Shown here in pieces: positions 26,712-34,585 of a DNA stretch of 64,000 nt; the stretch's first letter is position 1, and the number at the start of each line of letters is the position of its first letter. The position numbers were made by a program, and so were the translations under genes. Source of the stretch: Sphingomonas sp. Leaf357. Its GTDB lineage: Bacteria; Pseudomonadota; Alphaproteobacteria; Sphingomonadales; Sphingomonadaceae. The stretch covers positions 558,001-622,000 of the forward strand of contig NZ_LMPM01000002.1 in assembly GCF_001423845.1 (NCBI RefSeq), in the 5' to 3' direction. The notes under the pieces are model-generated. The model saw nothing but the letters and a program-made list of their open reading frames with translations. It was not told the DNA's origin and made no database searches.

Positions 26712-29188
26712 CAGAAGCTCAGGCTCAGCTTCACCGAGACGCGGCGCGGCAGGATCGGGCGGCCGACGAAATAGGTCCCGACGGTCTGCGCGACCTGGCG
26801 CGGCGACCCTTCGGAGATCCCTTGGCTGTCGAAGAGATTGTACACGTCCACCCCGAGCCTGACCGCCTGCCGGCCGCTGCCCAGCGGCAGCTTGTACCCC
26901 GCGACCAGCCGCACGGTGTTGAACCCGTCCAGGCGGATGGCATTGGAATTGTCGGTATAGTTCGGCCCGGTATAGGTCGTCGCCATCGACGCATCGATCG
27001 CGCCGTCGTCATAATAGAGGCCGGCATTGTACAGCACGTTGGGCTGGCGCGGCTCCTTGTTGCCGATGAATTGCGGCGTGATGTCGAGCGCGGTGAATTC
27101 GTCATGCACGAGGCTGACATTGCCGTCGAAGCGCAGATGATCGAGCAATCGGACGCCCAGCACGCCCTCCAGCCCGTAGGCCTTGGTCGAGACGATCGTG
27201 ACCTGTTCGACGACGCTGCCACCCGTGCCATTGACCAGCAGCACGGTGCGCCGGTTCTTGAGATCGTTGTAGAAGCCCGACAGAGATGCGGTAATTCTTC
27301 CGGCACCGTATTTCAGGCCCACCTCAGCCTGGCGAATGATCTCGGGCTGGTAGGATTGCGTCAGTCCCGCCGCGTTGATCGACACCGAGTTGAGCGCCGG
27401 GAAGAAGAAGCCGCGATTGGCGTTGGCGTAAACGTTGAGGCTGGGCGTCAGCTTGTAGAGCACGCCGGCGGACAGCGCCCAGCTCATCGCGCTCACCTTG
27501 CCGCGAACGACCGTGCCGTTTTCCCATACGACGTTGCGCAGGGCGGTGGACAGGTTCGGCGTGGTCGCGTCGGTGATCGTCGTCGATGTCGCGGCGCGCG
27601 CGATGTGCCCGTCGGACCATTCCAGGCGCCCGCCGAAATCGAACACCAGCCGGTCGGCCTCGATCTGGTCGGCCAGATACACCGCATAATGGGATTGTTT
27701 GGCGGTGTTGTTGGTGTAGCCGACCCCGGCATCGAGCAGTCCGCCGTTCGAGATGATCGTCGGATTGCCTGCCGCATCCCGCACGGTCAGGTTGATAAGC
27801 CGAGGCTGATTGTTGAACGCGCCGAGATAGGCGGTGGTGATCGTATTGTCCCGCGCCCAGGCATTGGCGAAATAATAACCCAGGGTGAAATTGTGGCGGA
27901 AATCGCCGGTGGTCGCTTCCTTCGTCAGGTTGATCTCGGCGCTGACATCATGATTGGGGCGGATGCGATCCTGGAAACGATTGGCGAACAGGATGGCATT
28001 GCCCGGCACCGCCGAATTGTCGTCGGCATAGGTGAACGTGGCGTTGCTCGGCAGCCCGCGCAACGCGAGGAAGCCGGCCTGTGTCTGCGGCACGTTGGCA
28101 AGGCCATCGCCATCCAAGAAGAAGCCGAATCGGTGAGCGTATTGCGAATATTTCGCCTTGCCGTTCAGGCCCCATCCCTCGCCCAGATCCTTGGTGAAGG
28201 CGAGCGCGACCTGGCCGCCATTGGTGTACACGCCGTCCGCGATCTGCGTCTGGAACCGTCCGCCGGGGCGGTTGAAGCCCAGGCCGGACACGGCATCGGT
28301 TAGCAGCGAGTTCACGTCCCTGCCGTCATTGCCCGGAACGCGCTTGCGCGTCGTGCCGTCGAGCGGAGACGGCAGATAGAATTGCACGCGATCGTTGATA
28401 TACTGGCCGAAGAGCGTGACGGAGCCCGAACCGTCCGACAAATCCTTGCGGATGTTGCCGCGGATCTGCCCGCCCTTGGTCGGCAGGCCGGTGCGGATCG
28501 GGCCGTCGTCATAACGGTAATAGCCCGACACCGCGTAATAGAGACCCGCATCCTTGCTCAGCGGGCCGCTCATGGCGACGTCGCCGCGCACGCGTCCGCG
28601 TTCGGCCCATTCGATCTGGGCGTCGCCTTGGGTCGTGTCGTGGCCGGTCTTCGAGATGTAGTTGATCAGGCCGGCGACCGAGCCCGATCCGAACAGGTTC
28701 GACACGCCGCCGCGCACGAATTCGAGCCGCTCGATGCCGAGATCGTTGCGGTAATAGACGTCGTACGCCGAGGAGTTCAGCCCGAACGAGCTGAGCACCG
28801 GAATGCCGTCATATTGCAGCGGGGTCAGCTGGTAGGTGCCGCCGAGCGGCAGGCCCTTGATGAAGACGTTCACGGCGACTTCACCGCCGCCGCCTTCCGC
28901 CTTGATCGACGGAACGGTGTTGAGGATGTCGGCCTGGCTCGACGCGGCGGTGCGCTGGAGTTGCGCGGCGTCGAGCGTCGAGACCGAGAGCGGGGTATCG
29001 CGGGCGCGGCGGGCGGCGCTGGTGCCGGTCACCACGATCTCGCCATCCTGCTCCGTCGACTGGTCCGCAGCGGGCGCGACCGGATCGGCCGGCGTGGCCA
29101 CCTGGGCGAACGCGGGCACAGGCGCCACAATCACCGCGCCGGCAAGCAGCATCGAGCGCATGGAACGGCTGGATTTCGCGTAGTTCAT
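26711..29188 (-). CDS. TonB-dependent receptor
   Basis: 825 residues starting MNYAKSSRSMRSMLLAGA, with GGGGGAGGA just upstream; a longer in-frame reading continues antisense through the LysR gene and is spurious. The signal peptide ends at AFAQ. The plug begins after a TonB-box-like stretch (EIVVTGT), with VNVFIKGLPLGG and LEFVRGGVSNLFGSGSVAGLINYISKTG. The barrel ends in RRVSVKLSLSF. It forms an operon with the GH63-like hydrolase and is divergent from a LysR regulator. The ligand may be a glycosyl-glycerate or a glycan containing it (inference). Confidence 0.92.
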   Translation of the reverse strand: MNYAKSSRSMRSMLLAGAVIVAPVPAFAQVATPADPVAPAADQSTEQDGEIVVTGTSAARRARDTPLSVSTLDAAQLQRTAASSQADILNTVPSIKAEGGGGEVAVNVFIKGLPLGGTYQLTPLQYDGIPVLSSFGLNSSAYDVYYRNDLGIERLEFVRGGVSNLFGSGSVAGLINYISKTGHDTTQGDAQIEWAERGRVRGDVAMSGPLSKDAGLYYAVSGYYRYDDGPIRTGLPTKGGQIRGNIRKDLSDGSGSVTLFGQYINDRVQFYLPSPLDGTTRKRVPGNDGRDVNSLLTDAVSGLGFNRPGGRFQTQIADGVYTNGGQVALAFTKDLGEGWGLNGKAKYSQYAHRFGFFLDGDGLANVPQTQAGFLALRGLPSNATFTYADDNSAVPGNAILFANRFQDRIRPNHDVSAEINLTKEATTGDFRHNFTLGYYFANAWARDNTITTAYLGAFNNQPRLINLTVRDAAGNPTIISNGGLLDAGVGYTNNTAKQSHYAVYLADQIEADRLVFDFGGRLEWSDGHIARAATSTTITDATTPNLSTALRNVVWENGTVVRGKVSAMSWALSAGVLYKLTPSLNVYANANRGFFFPALNSVSINAAGLTQSYQPEIIRQAEVGLKYGAGRITASLSGFYNDLKNRRTVLLVNGTGGSVVEQVTIVSTKAYGLEGVLGVRLLDHLRFDGNVSLVHDEFTALDITPQFIGNKEPRQPNVLYNAGLYYDDGAIDASMATTYTGPNYTDNSNAIRLDGFNTVRLVAGYKLPLGSGRQAVRLGVDVYNLFDSQGISEGSPRQVAQTVGTYFVGRPILPRRVSVKLSLSF

Positions 29189-29365
29189 CTGTCCTCCCCC
29201 TTCGCCCTTTAGGGGCGTACTGGCGTACCGACTTGTCGATCGGTTACGCTTCGGACGCGATAGGTGCGGCGGGACCGGAGGAAACAAAAGAGGCGAAAGA
29301 CAGAACAGACCGTTGCGATTCGGACAACAGTGCCGCAGATTGCCCGAACCACGGGAGCGGATGTC

Positions 29366-30271
29366 ATGCTGGATTTCGGTGATCTCACCGTCTTTGCCAA
29401 GGTCGTCGAGACCGAAAGCTTCACGCGCGCCGGCCATCATCTCGGTATGCCGAAATCGAGCGTCAGCCGGCGCATCACCCGGCTCGAGCAGCACCTCAAC
29501 ACGCAGCTCCTGCGGCGCAACACCCGCGCGGTGACGGTGACGGAGGATGGCGCATTGTTCTTTCAGTACTGCTTGCGCTCGATCGGCGTGCTGAAGGATG
29601 GCGAGCGGGCGCTGCAAAGCCAGCAGCGCTATCCGCAGGGCATCATCCGGGTCGTGCTGCCACATGGGTTGAGCCAGAGCCTGCTCGGCCCGATGCTGGC
29701 GGAATTCCTCGCGCTCTACCCCGAGGTGCGGCTGCTGACGATGGTCAGCGACGAGGGCATCGCCTTGTTGCGCAACGGTTTCGACGTCGCGATCGAGGTC
29801 GGGCCGCTGGCCAGTTCCGACTTGGTCGCAACCCGGCTGGGTGGCGCGGAATGCGGGCTGTTCTGCGCGCACGATCTGGCCGAGCGGATGGGCACGCCGC
29901 AGACCCAGGTGGAACTGCCGCGCTTCGACCTGCTCGGGCTCGGCGCGGTCGACCGGCGGCATCGCTGGACGCTGCAGCGCGGCGACGAGGAGGCGGTCGT
30001 GGAATTCGCGGCCCGCTTCGCCACCAATGATCTAGCGATGCTGCGCCAGGCGACCCTGGCCGGGCTCGGCATCGCCAGCCTGCCCGCCTTCCTGTGCAAG
30101 CGGGATTTGGCGGAAGGGCGGTTGATGGAGGTGATGCCGGGGTGGAACAGCGGCTGGATCGATTATTTCGCGGTGTTCAGCGATCCCAAGACGGTGCCGG
30201 TGCGCGTCCGCACGCTGATCGATTTCCTGGTCGAGCGCCTGCGGCGTGGCCTGTCCTGGGATCCGGGATGA
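29366..30271 (+). CDS. LysR-family regulator
   Basis: 301 residues starting MLDFGDLTVF, with GGGAGCGG upstream. The winged helix (residues 1-60) reads FAKVVETESFTRAGHHLGMPKSSVSRRITRLEQHLNTQLLRRNTRAVTVTEDG in outline, the DhlR/AaeR-like branch of LysR proteins. The effector domain (about 90-295) includes VRLLTMVSDEGIALLRNGFDVAIEVGPLASSDL. It is divergent from the TBDR and followed by the glycerate kinase, so it probably controls the flanking genes. The effector is unknown; glycerate is a reasonable guess. Confidence 0.88.
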   Translation: MLDFGDLTVFAKVVETESFTRAGHHLGMPKSSVSRRITRLEQHLNTQLLRRNTRAVTVTEDGALFFQYCLRSIGVLKDGERALQSQQRYPQGIIRVVLPHGLSQSLLGPMLAEFLALYPEVRLLTMVSDEGIALLRNGFDVAIEVGPLASSDLVATRLGGAECGLFCAHDLAERMGTPQTQVELPRFDLLGLGAVDRRHRWTLQRGDEEAVVEFAARFATNDLAMLRQATLAGLGIASLPAFLCKRDLAEGRLMEVMPGWNSGWIDYFAVFSDPKTVPVRVRTLIDFLVERLRRGLSWDPG

Positions 30272-30404
30272 CGATCGGTTGTCGAAAGCGGAACGGAGCG
30301 TTGCGCAGACAGTGACTGCCGAACGCGCGACGGCTGGGCGAAGATGCGCGCAGGCAGGACGGGGCGCACGCGCCGCGATCCGCGAAGGCGAGGTTTGGGG
30401 GCGG

Positions 30405-31694
30405 ATGACGGTCGAGGTGAGATTTGCGCGGCAGCGCGCCGTGTTGCGTGGCCTGTTCGACCGCGCGGTCGATGCGGTATCCGCCGCGGCGGTGATGCCG
30501 AGGGCATTGGCGCAGGCGCGCGACGGGCGCACCGCGATCATCGCGATCGGCAAGGCCGCCGCGCCGATGATGCGGGTCGCGATCGACCGGGTGGGCGATC
30601 CCGCCGCCGCCTTGCTCGTCACGCGCCACGGCCATCTCGGCGACCTGGCCTTCCCCGACACGGTCGAGATCGTCGAGGCGGGCCATCCGGTGCCGGACGC
30701 CAACAGCCTGTTCGCGGCGGATCGCGCGCTGGCGATCGCCGCCGAGTTGCGCGCGCAGGACCGGTTGATCCTGTTGCTGTCGGGCGGCGGTTCGGCGCTC
30801 GCGGCGGCGCCGGTGGCGGGCGTCAGCCTGGAGGACAAGCAGGCGGTAACCCGCGCGTTGCTGCGATCGGGCGCGACGATCGGCGAAATCAATTGCGTGC
30901 GCAAACACCTGTCGCGGATCAAGGGCGGGCGGCTGGCGCTGGCCGCCGGGCCGGCGTTGACGACGACCTACATCATCTCCGACGTGCCGGGCGACGACCC
31001 CGCCTTCGTCGCGTCCGGGCCGACCGTCGCCGACGACAGTTCGCTGGCCGACGCGCGGGCGATCGTGGCGGGCTATGCGCTCGCTCTGCCCCCGGCGGTC
31101 AGCGCGGCGCTGGCCGACCCAGGCAACGAATCTCCCCCGGCCGATGCGCTCGGGCTGGCCGGGTGCGAGACGCTGGTGATCGCGCGTGCGCGCGACGCGC
31201 TGACCGCGGCGGCATCGGCCGCGGCGGCGGACGGCCTGGTCGTCACCAATCTCGGCGACCGCTTGCAGGCGGAGGCGCGGCATCTGGGCGCGAGCCATGC
31301 CGCGCTGGCCCGTCGCCTCGCCGCCGACGGGGCGGCGCGCGCGATCATCTCGGGCGGGGAAACCACCGTGACAGTCGTCAATCCGAACGGACGGGGCGGC
31401 CGAAACCTGGAATATCTGCTCGGACTCGCCATCGCGCTCGACGGCGATCCGCGGATCAGCGCCTTGGCCTGCGACACGGACGGCATCGACGGCACCGAAG
31501 ATGCGGCGGGGGCGATGATCTTCCCCGATACGCTGGCGCGCGCCGCGACGGTCGGGCTGGACCCGGTCGCCTGCCTGGCGGCGAACGACGCCTATCGCTT
31601 CTTCGCCGCGCTGGGCGATCTGGTCGTGACGGGACCGACGCTGACCAACGTCAACGATTTCCGCGTGATCCTGATCGAAGGCGGTGGCGCATGA
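30405..31694 (+). CDS. Glycerate 2-kinase (MOFRL family)
   Basis: 429 residues starting MTVEVRFARQR, preceded by GGGGGCGG. The N-terminal DUF4147 domain has AIGKAAAPMMR, VEAGHPVPDANS, LLSGGGSALAAAP, CVRKHLSRIKGGRLA and YIISDVPGDDPAFVASGPTV. The C-terminal MOFRL domain has IISGGETTVTV, GRGGRNLEYLLGLAIAL and ACDTDGIDGTEDAAGA. It phosphorylates D-glycerate to 2-phosphoglycerate for entry into lower glycolysis. The start of the MFS gene overlaps its stop (ATGA). Next to a hexosyl-glycerate-hydrolase-like gene, it would take the glycerate released. Confidence 0.93.
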   Translation: MTVEVRFARQRAVLRGLFDRAVDAVSAAAVMPRALAQARDGRTAIIAIGKAAAPMMRVAIDRVGDPAAALLVTRHGHLGDLAFPDTVEIVEAGHPVPDANSLFAADRALAIAAELRAQDRLILLLSGGGSALAAAPVAGVSLEDKQAVTRALLRSGATIGEINCVRKHLSRIKGGRLALAAGPALTTTYIISDVPGDDPAFVASGPTVADDSSLADARAIVAGYALALPPAVSAALADPGNESPPADALGLAGCETLVIARARDALTAAASAAAADGLVVTNLGDRLQAEARHLGASHAALARRLAADGAARAIISGGETTVTVVNPNGRGGRNLEYLLGLAIALDGDPRISALACDTDGIDGTEDAAGAMIFPDTLARAATVGLDPVACLAANDAYRFFAALGDLVVTGPTLTNVNDFRVILIEGGGA

Positions 31695-32920
31695 GCCGGG
31701 CCGCGCCGATCGATCGCTATCCCTGGGTGCTGATCGGCCTGTTGTGGGTCGCATCCTTCCTGAACGCCGCCGACCGTTCGATCCTCGTCGCGACCATGCC
31801 GCAGATCCGGGACGAATTCGGCCTGTCGGCGACCCAGCTCGCCTTGGTCAATTCGGTGTTCTTCTGGGTCTATGCCTTTGCGGCGTTCGCGTCGGGGCGG
31901 ATCGGCGACGCGACCCGGCGGTCGCGCGTGATCGCCTACGGCCTCGTATTCTGGAGCGTCGCGACCGGCGCGATGTCGCTCGCTTTGGGCTTCGGGATGC
32001 TGCTCGCGGTGCGCGCCACCGTCGCGCTCGGCGAATCCACCTATTATCCCAGCGCCACGGCGTTGATCGGGGATTGGCATGGCGACCGCATGCGCAGCCG
32101 CGCGCTGTCGCTCCACCAGACCGGATTGTTCGCCGGCGCAGGGATCGGCGCGCTGGCCGCCGGCCTGATCGCGGACCGGTTCGGCTGGCGCATGCCGTTT
32201 CTGGTCTTTGCCGGCTTCGGGATCGTGTGGGCGGTGGTGCTCGTCCGGTTCCTGCGCGACCGCGCCGCCTCCGCGCCCAAGGACGAGGTGGCCGCAGCCG
32301 ACGATCCGTTCCGCGTGATCCTGCGCACGCCCGCCGCGCTGATCCTGTGCGGCGTATTCTTCCTCGCCAACGGCGCATCGACCGGCGTGATGGTGTGGGC
32401 GCCGACCTTCGCGCACGATCTGCTCGGGCTCGATCTCACCGGATCGGCGCTGCTGGGGTCGGCCACGATCAACCTGGCCGGCTTCCTGTCGGTGCCGATC
32501 GGCGGCGTGATCGCCGATCTGCTGAGACGACGCTTCGTGCTCGGCCGGTTCCACACGCTCGCGATCGGCCTGAGCATTGCGGGGCTGTGCCTGTTGCCGC
32601 TGATCGTCGCGACGACGGCCTCCGCCGTCGCCCTCGTGCTGATCGCGTCGAGCATCGGCAAGGGGCTGTTCGACGGATGCATCTATGCCGCGATGCATGA
32701 CATCGTGCCGCCGGCCGCCCGCGCCACCGCCGTCGGGCTGATGACGACGCTCGGCTTCATCGGTGCGGGACTGTCGCCGCTGCTCGTCGCCGGCGTATCC
32801 GGCACGTTCGGGCTTGCCGCCGGCATGACATCGCTGGCCATCGCCTATTTCTGTGCGGTTCTCGTGATCGTGGCGATGGGGCGGCTGGTGCGCCGCGCGA
32901 TCGACGCGCGCGTCGTGTGA
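31691..32920 (+). CDS. MFS transporter (ACS/spinster-like)
   Basis: 409 residues, about 12 membrane helices, ATG overlapping the kinase stop. Helix 1 reads WVLIGLLWVASFLNAADRS, with QIRDEFGLSATQLALVNSVFFWVYAFAA and a conserved GRIGDATRRSRV loop after helix 2. This is the pattern of anion/carboxylate-type MFS porters. Co-translated with glycerate kinase, it probably brings in glycerate or the glycosyl-glycerate. It has no strong tie to the ECF sigma gene that follows by 53 bases. Confidence 0.85.
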   Translation: MSRAAPIDRYPWVLIGLLWVASFLNAADRSILVATMPQIRDEFGLSATQLALVNSVFFWVYAFAAFASGRIGDATRRSRVIAYGLVFWSVATGAMSLALGFGMLLAVRATVALGESTYYPSATALIGDWHGDRMRSRALSLHQTGLFAGAGIGALAAGLIADRFGWRMPFLVFAGFGIVWAVVLVRFLRDRAASAPKDEVAAADDPFRVILRTPAALILCGVFFLANGASTGVMVWAPTFAHDLLGLDLTGSALLGSATINLAGFLSVPIGGVIADLLRRRFVLGRFHTLAIGLSIAGLCLLPLIVATTASAVALVLIASSIGKGLFDGCIYAAMHDIVPPAARATAVGLMTTLGFIGAGLSPLLVAGVSGTFGLAAGMTSLAIAYFCAVLVIVAMGRLVRRAIDARVV

Positions 32921-32936
32921 TTTCTCGCCGGCCCGT

Positions 32937-32963
32937 GTTACGGCTTCGGCGGCGTCGTACGTC
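32937..32963 (+). promoter_or_regulatory. Candidate ECF-sigma promoter upstream of the fecI-like gene
   Basis: GTTACGG, 16 bases, then CGTC. The same arrangement, GTTACGG-N16-CGTC, occurs at 34509-34535 before the partner TBDR gene. CGTC is a usual ECF -10 core. Transcription would begin close to the GTG/ATG at 32971-32974, giving a leaderless or nearly leaderless message. Confidence 0.5.
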
Positions 32964-32973
32964 CAGATCGGTG

Positions 32974-33546
32974 ATGACGGACGATGCCACGATCAAGCGC
33001 TGGTTCACCGAGGAGGTCCTGCCGCTCGAGCGCGATCTCGTGCGGTTCATCGCGCGGCATTGCCGCAAGGGCGAGGATGTGCCGGACGTGCGCCAGGAGG
33101 TCTACGAACGCGCGATATCCGGAGCGCCCGCCGATGGGCCGCGCACGACGCGCAATTACGTGTTCACGATCGCGCGCAACGTGCTGATCGATCGCGCGCG
33201 CCGGGCGAAGATCGTGTCGTTCGAGCAGATCGCCGATATCGATACGCTCGGCTGGGATCACGATCTCTTCGCGCAGGATCGCCAGTTGACGGCACGTGAC
33301 GAGCTGCGTCGTGCGATGGCCGGGCTGGAGCAATTGCCCCCGCGCTGCCGCGAAGTGGTGCGACTGCGCAAGGTCGAGGGGCTGAGCATCCGCGAGACGG
33401 CCGCACAGCTCGGCGTCAGCCACCACACGATCGAGCGCCAGCTGACGCTCGGGCTGCGCGCGCTGGCGGATTTCATGCTCGGCGGCGCGGGACGGATCAA
33501 CCGCACGCCGGCGGCGCCCGTCGCATTGCGGGAAGCCGACCGGTGA
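32974..33546 (+). CDS. FecI-like ECF sigma factor
   Basis: 190 residues starting MTDDATIKRWF; a GTG one codon earlier is possible. Sigma region 2 includes LVRFIARHC, DVRQEVYERA and NYVFTIARNVLIDRARRAKIVSFE. Region 4 has LPPRCREVVRLRKVEGLSIRETAAQLGVSHHTIERQLTLGLRAL. The FecR-like gene overlaps its stop by GTGA and a receptor with an STN signalling domain follows, giving the standard sigma/anti-sigma/receptor trio. It probably drives the TBDR and the hydrolases after it when the receptor is occupied. Confidence 0.93.
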   Translation: MTDDATIKRWFTEEVLPLERDLVRFIARHCRKGEDVPDVRQEVYERAISGAPADGPRTTRNYVFTIARNVLIDRARRAKIVSFEQIADIDTLGWDHDLFAQDRQLTARDELRRAMAGLEQLPPRCREVVRLRKVEGLSIRETAAQLGVSHHTIERQLTLGLRALADFMLGGAGRINRTPAAPVALREADR

Positions 33547-34502
33547 GCCGCGCGCGCGACATCGAACAGCGCGCGGCGCAATGGCTGGTCGCCCGAGAGC
33601 AGCCGGACTGGGCGGCCGATCGCGAGCGCGATCTGCGGCACTGGCTGGACCAGGATGTCGCGCACAAGGCCGCATTCTGGCGGCTGGAGGCTGGCTGGCG
33701 CGCGGCGGACCGCCTGGCCGCGACGCGCGCGTCCGTCCCCGTCGCGGCCAGGCGGTCGGTGCCGATCCACCGGGCATGGGCGATCGCCGCGTCGCTGCTG
33801 ATGCTGTGCCTGGCGAGCGTCGCTATGTGGCGTTTCCTGCCGCGCGAACCGGATGCGGCCGTGGTTCGCGTCGCGACCGGGGTGGGCATGCGCCAACAGG
33901 TGCGGCTGGCGGACGGCAGCGCGGTGACGGTCAACACCGCCAGCAGGATGCGCGCCGCGATCTCGCAAGGCGCGCGCCGGGTGTGGCTCGATCGCGGCGA
34001 AGCCTATTTCGAGGTGGCGCACGACCGCCGGCATCCGTTCACGGTGTTTGCCGGCGGCCGCAAGGTGACGGTGCTGGGCACGAAATTCTCCGTCCGGCGC
34101 GACGGCGACACCGTGACCGTCGCGGTCGCCGAAGGGCGCGTTCGGGTGGAGGACGCCGATGCCGTGACCGGCGAACGCGCCGCGATCATCACTGCGGGCG
34201 ACGTCGCCATCGCACGGGGCCAATCGATGTTGCTGGCGGACCGATCGGAACAGCGCGTGCAGGACAGCCTGGCCTGGCGGCGCGGCGTGCTGACGTTCGA
34301 CCAGGTCACGCTGGAACAGGCGGCGCATGAATTCAACCGCTACAATGTCCGCCAAATCCGGCTCGGCGACGCGCAGGTGGCCGGGCTGCGGATCGGCGGA
34401 ACATTCGAGGCGACCAATATCGAGGCGTTCACGCGGCTGTTGCACGACGCGTTCGGGTTGCATGTCGCGACCGACAAGGACGGCGTGACGATAAAATCCT
34501 GA
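33543..34502 (+). CDS. FecR-like anti-sigma/sensor protein
   Basis: 319 residues from a GTG overlapping the sigma gene. The N-terminal cytoplasmic DUF4880 domain (AAQWLVAREQPDWAADRERDLRHWL) is followed by one membrane helix (about residues 78-95, AWAIAASLLMLCLASVAMW) and a periplasmic FecR domain (VRLADGSAVTVNTASRM, VWLDRGEAYFEVAHDRRHPFTVFAG, VTVLGTKFSVR). The C-terminal secretin/TonB-like region (about 255-319) contacts the receptor STN domain. It passes the signal from the outer-membrane receptor to the sigma factor. Confidence 0.93.
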   Translation: MSRARDIEQRAAQWLVAREQPDWAADRERDLRHWLDQDVAHKAAFWRLEAGWRAADRLAATRASVPVAARRSVPIHRAWAIAASLLMLCLASVAMWRFLPREPDAAVVRVATGVGMRQQVRLADGSAVTVNTASRMRAAISQGARRVWLDRGEAYFEVAHDRRHPFTVFAGGRKVTVLGTKFSVRRDGDTVTVAVAEGRVRVEDADAVTGERAAIITAGDVAIARGQSMLLADRSEQRVQDSLAWRRGVLTFDQVTLEQAAHEFNRYNVRQIRLGDAQVAGLRIGGTFEATNIEAFTRLLHDAFGLHVATDKDGVTIKS

Positions 34503-34508
34503 ACGACG

Positions 34509-34535
34509 GTTACGGTTTTTCGCGGACCGTTCGTC
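34509..34535 (+). promoter_or_regulatory. Candidate ECF-sigma promoter upstream of the STN-TBDR
   Basis: GTTACGG-N16-CGTC, the same pattern and spacing as at 32937-32963. The CGTC ends 50 bases before the TBDR ATG at 34586, a normal leader length. Confidence 0.55.
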
Positions 34536-34585
34536 TGAGGTGGTGGCGGCACGAAGAGGCCGACCGAAGGACCAAAGGGGGGGAT

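Noticed and set aside
29214..29228. Direct repeat GGCGTAC/GGCGTAC between the second TBDR and LysR genes
   Set aside because: It is short, without dyad symmetry or T-N11-A spacing; it could be chance.
29189..29962. N-terminal extension of the second TBDR (1083-residue reading)
   Set aside because: The extra 258 codons are antisense to the LysR gene. The start at 29188 has a strong ribosome site and a signal peptide.
30344..31690. Apparent fusion of an unknown domain to the MFS transporter (858-residue reading)
   Set aside because: The extension is the glycerate kinase gene read in another frame; the MFS start overlaps the kinase stop by ATGA.
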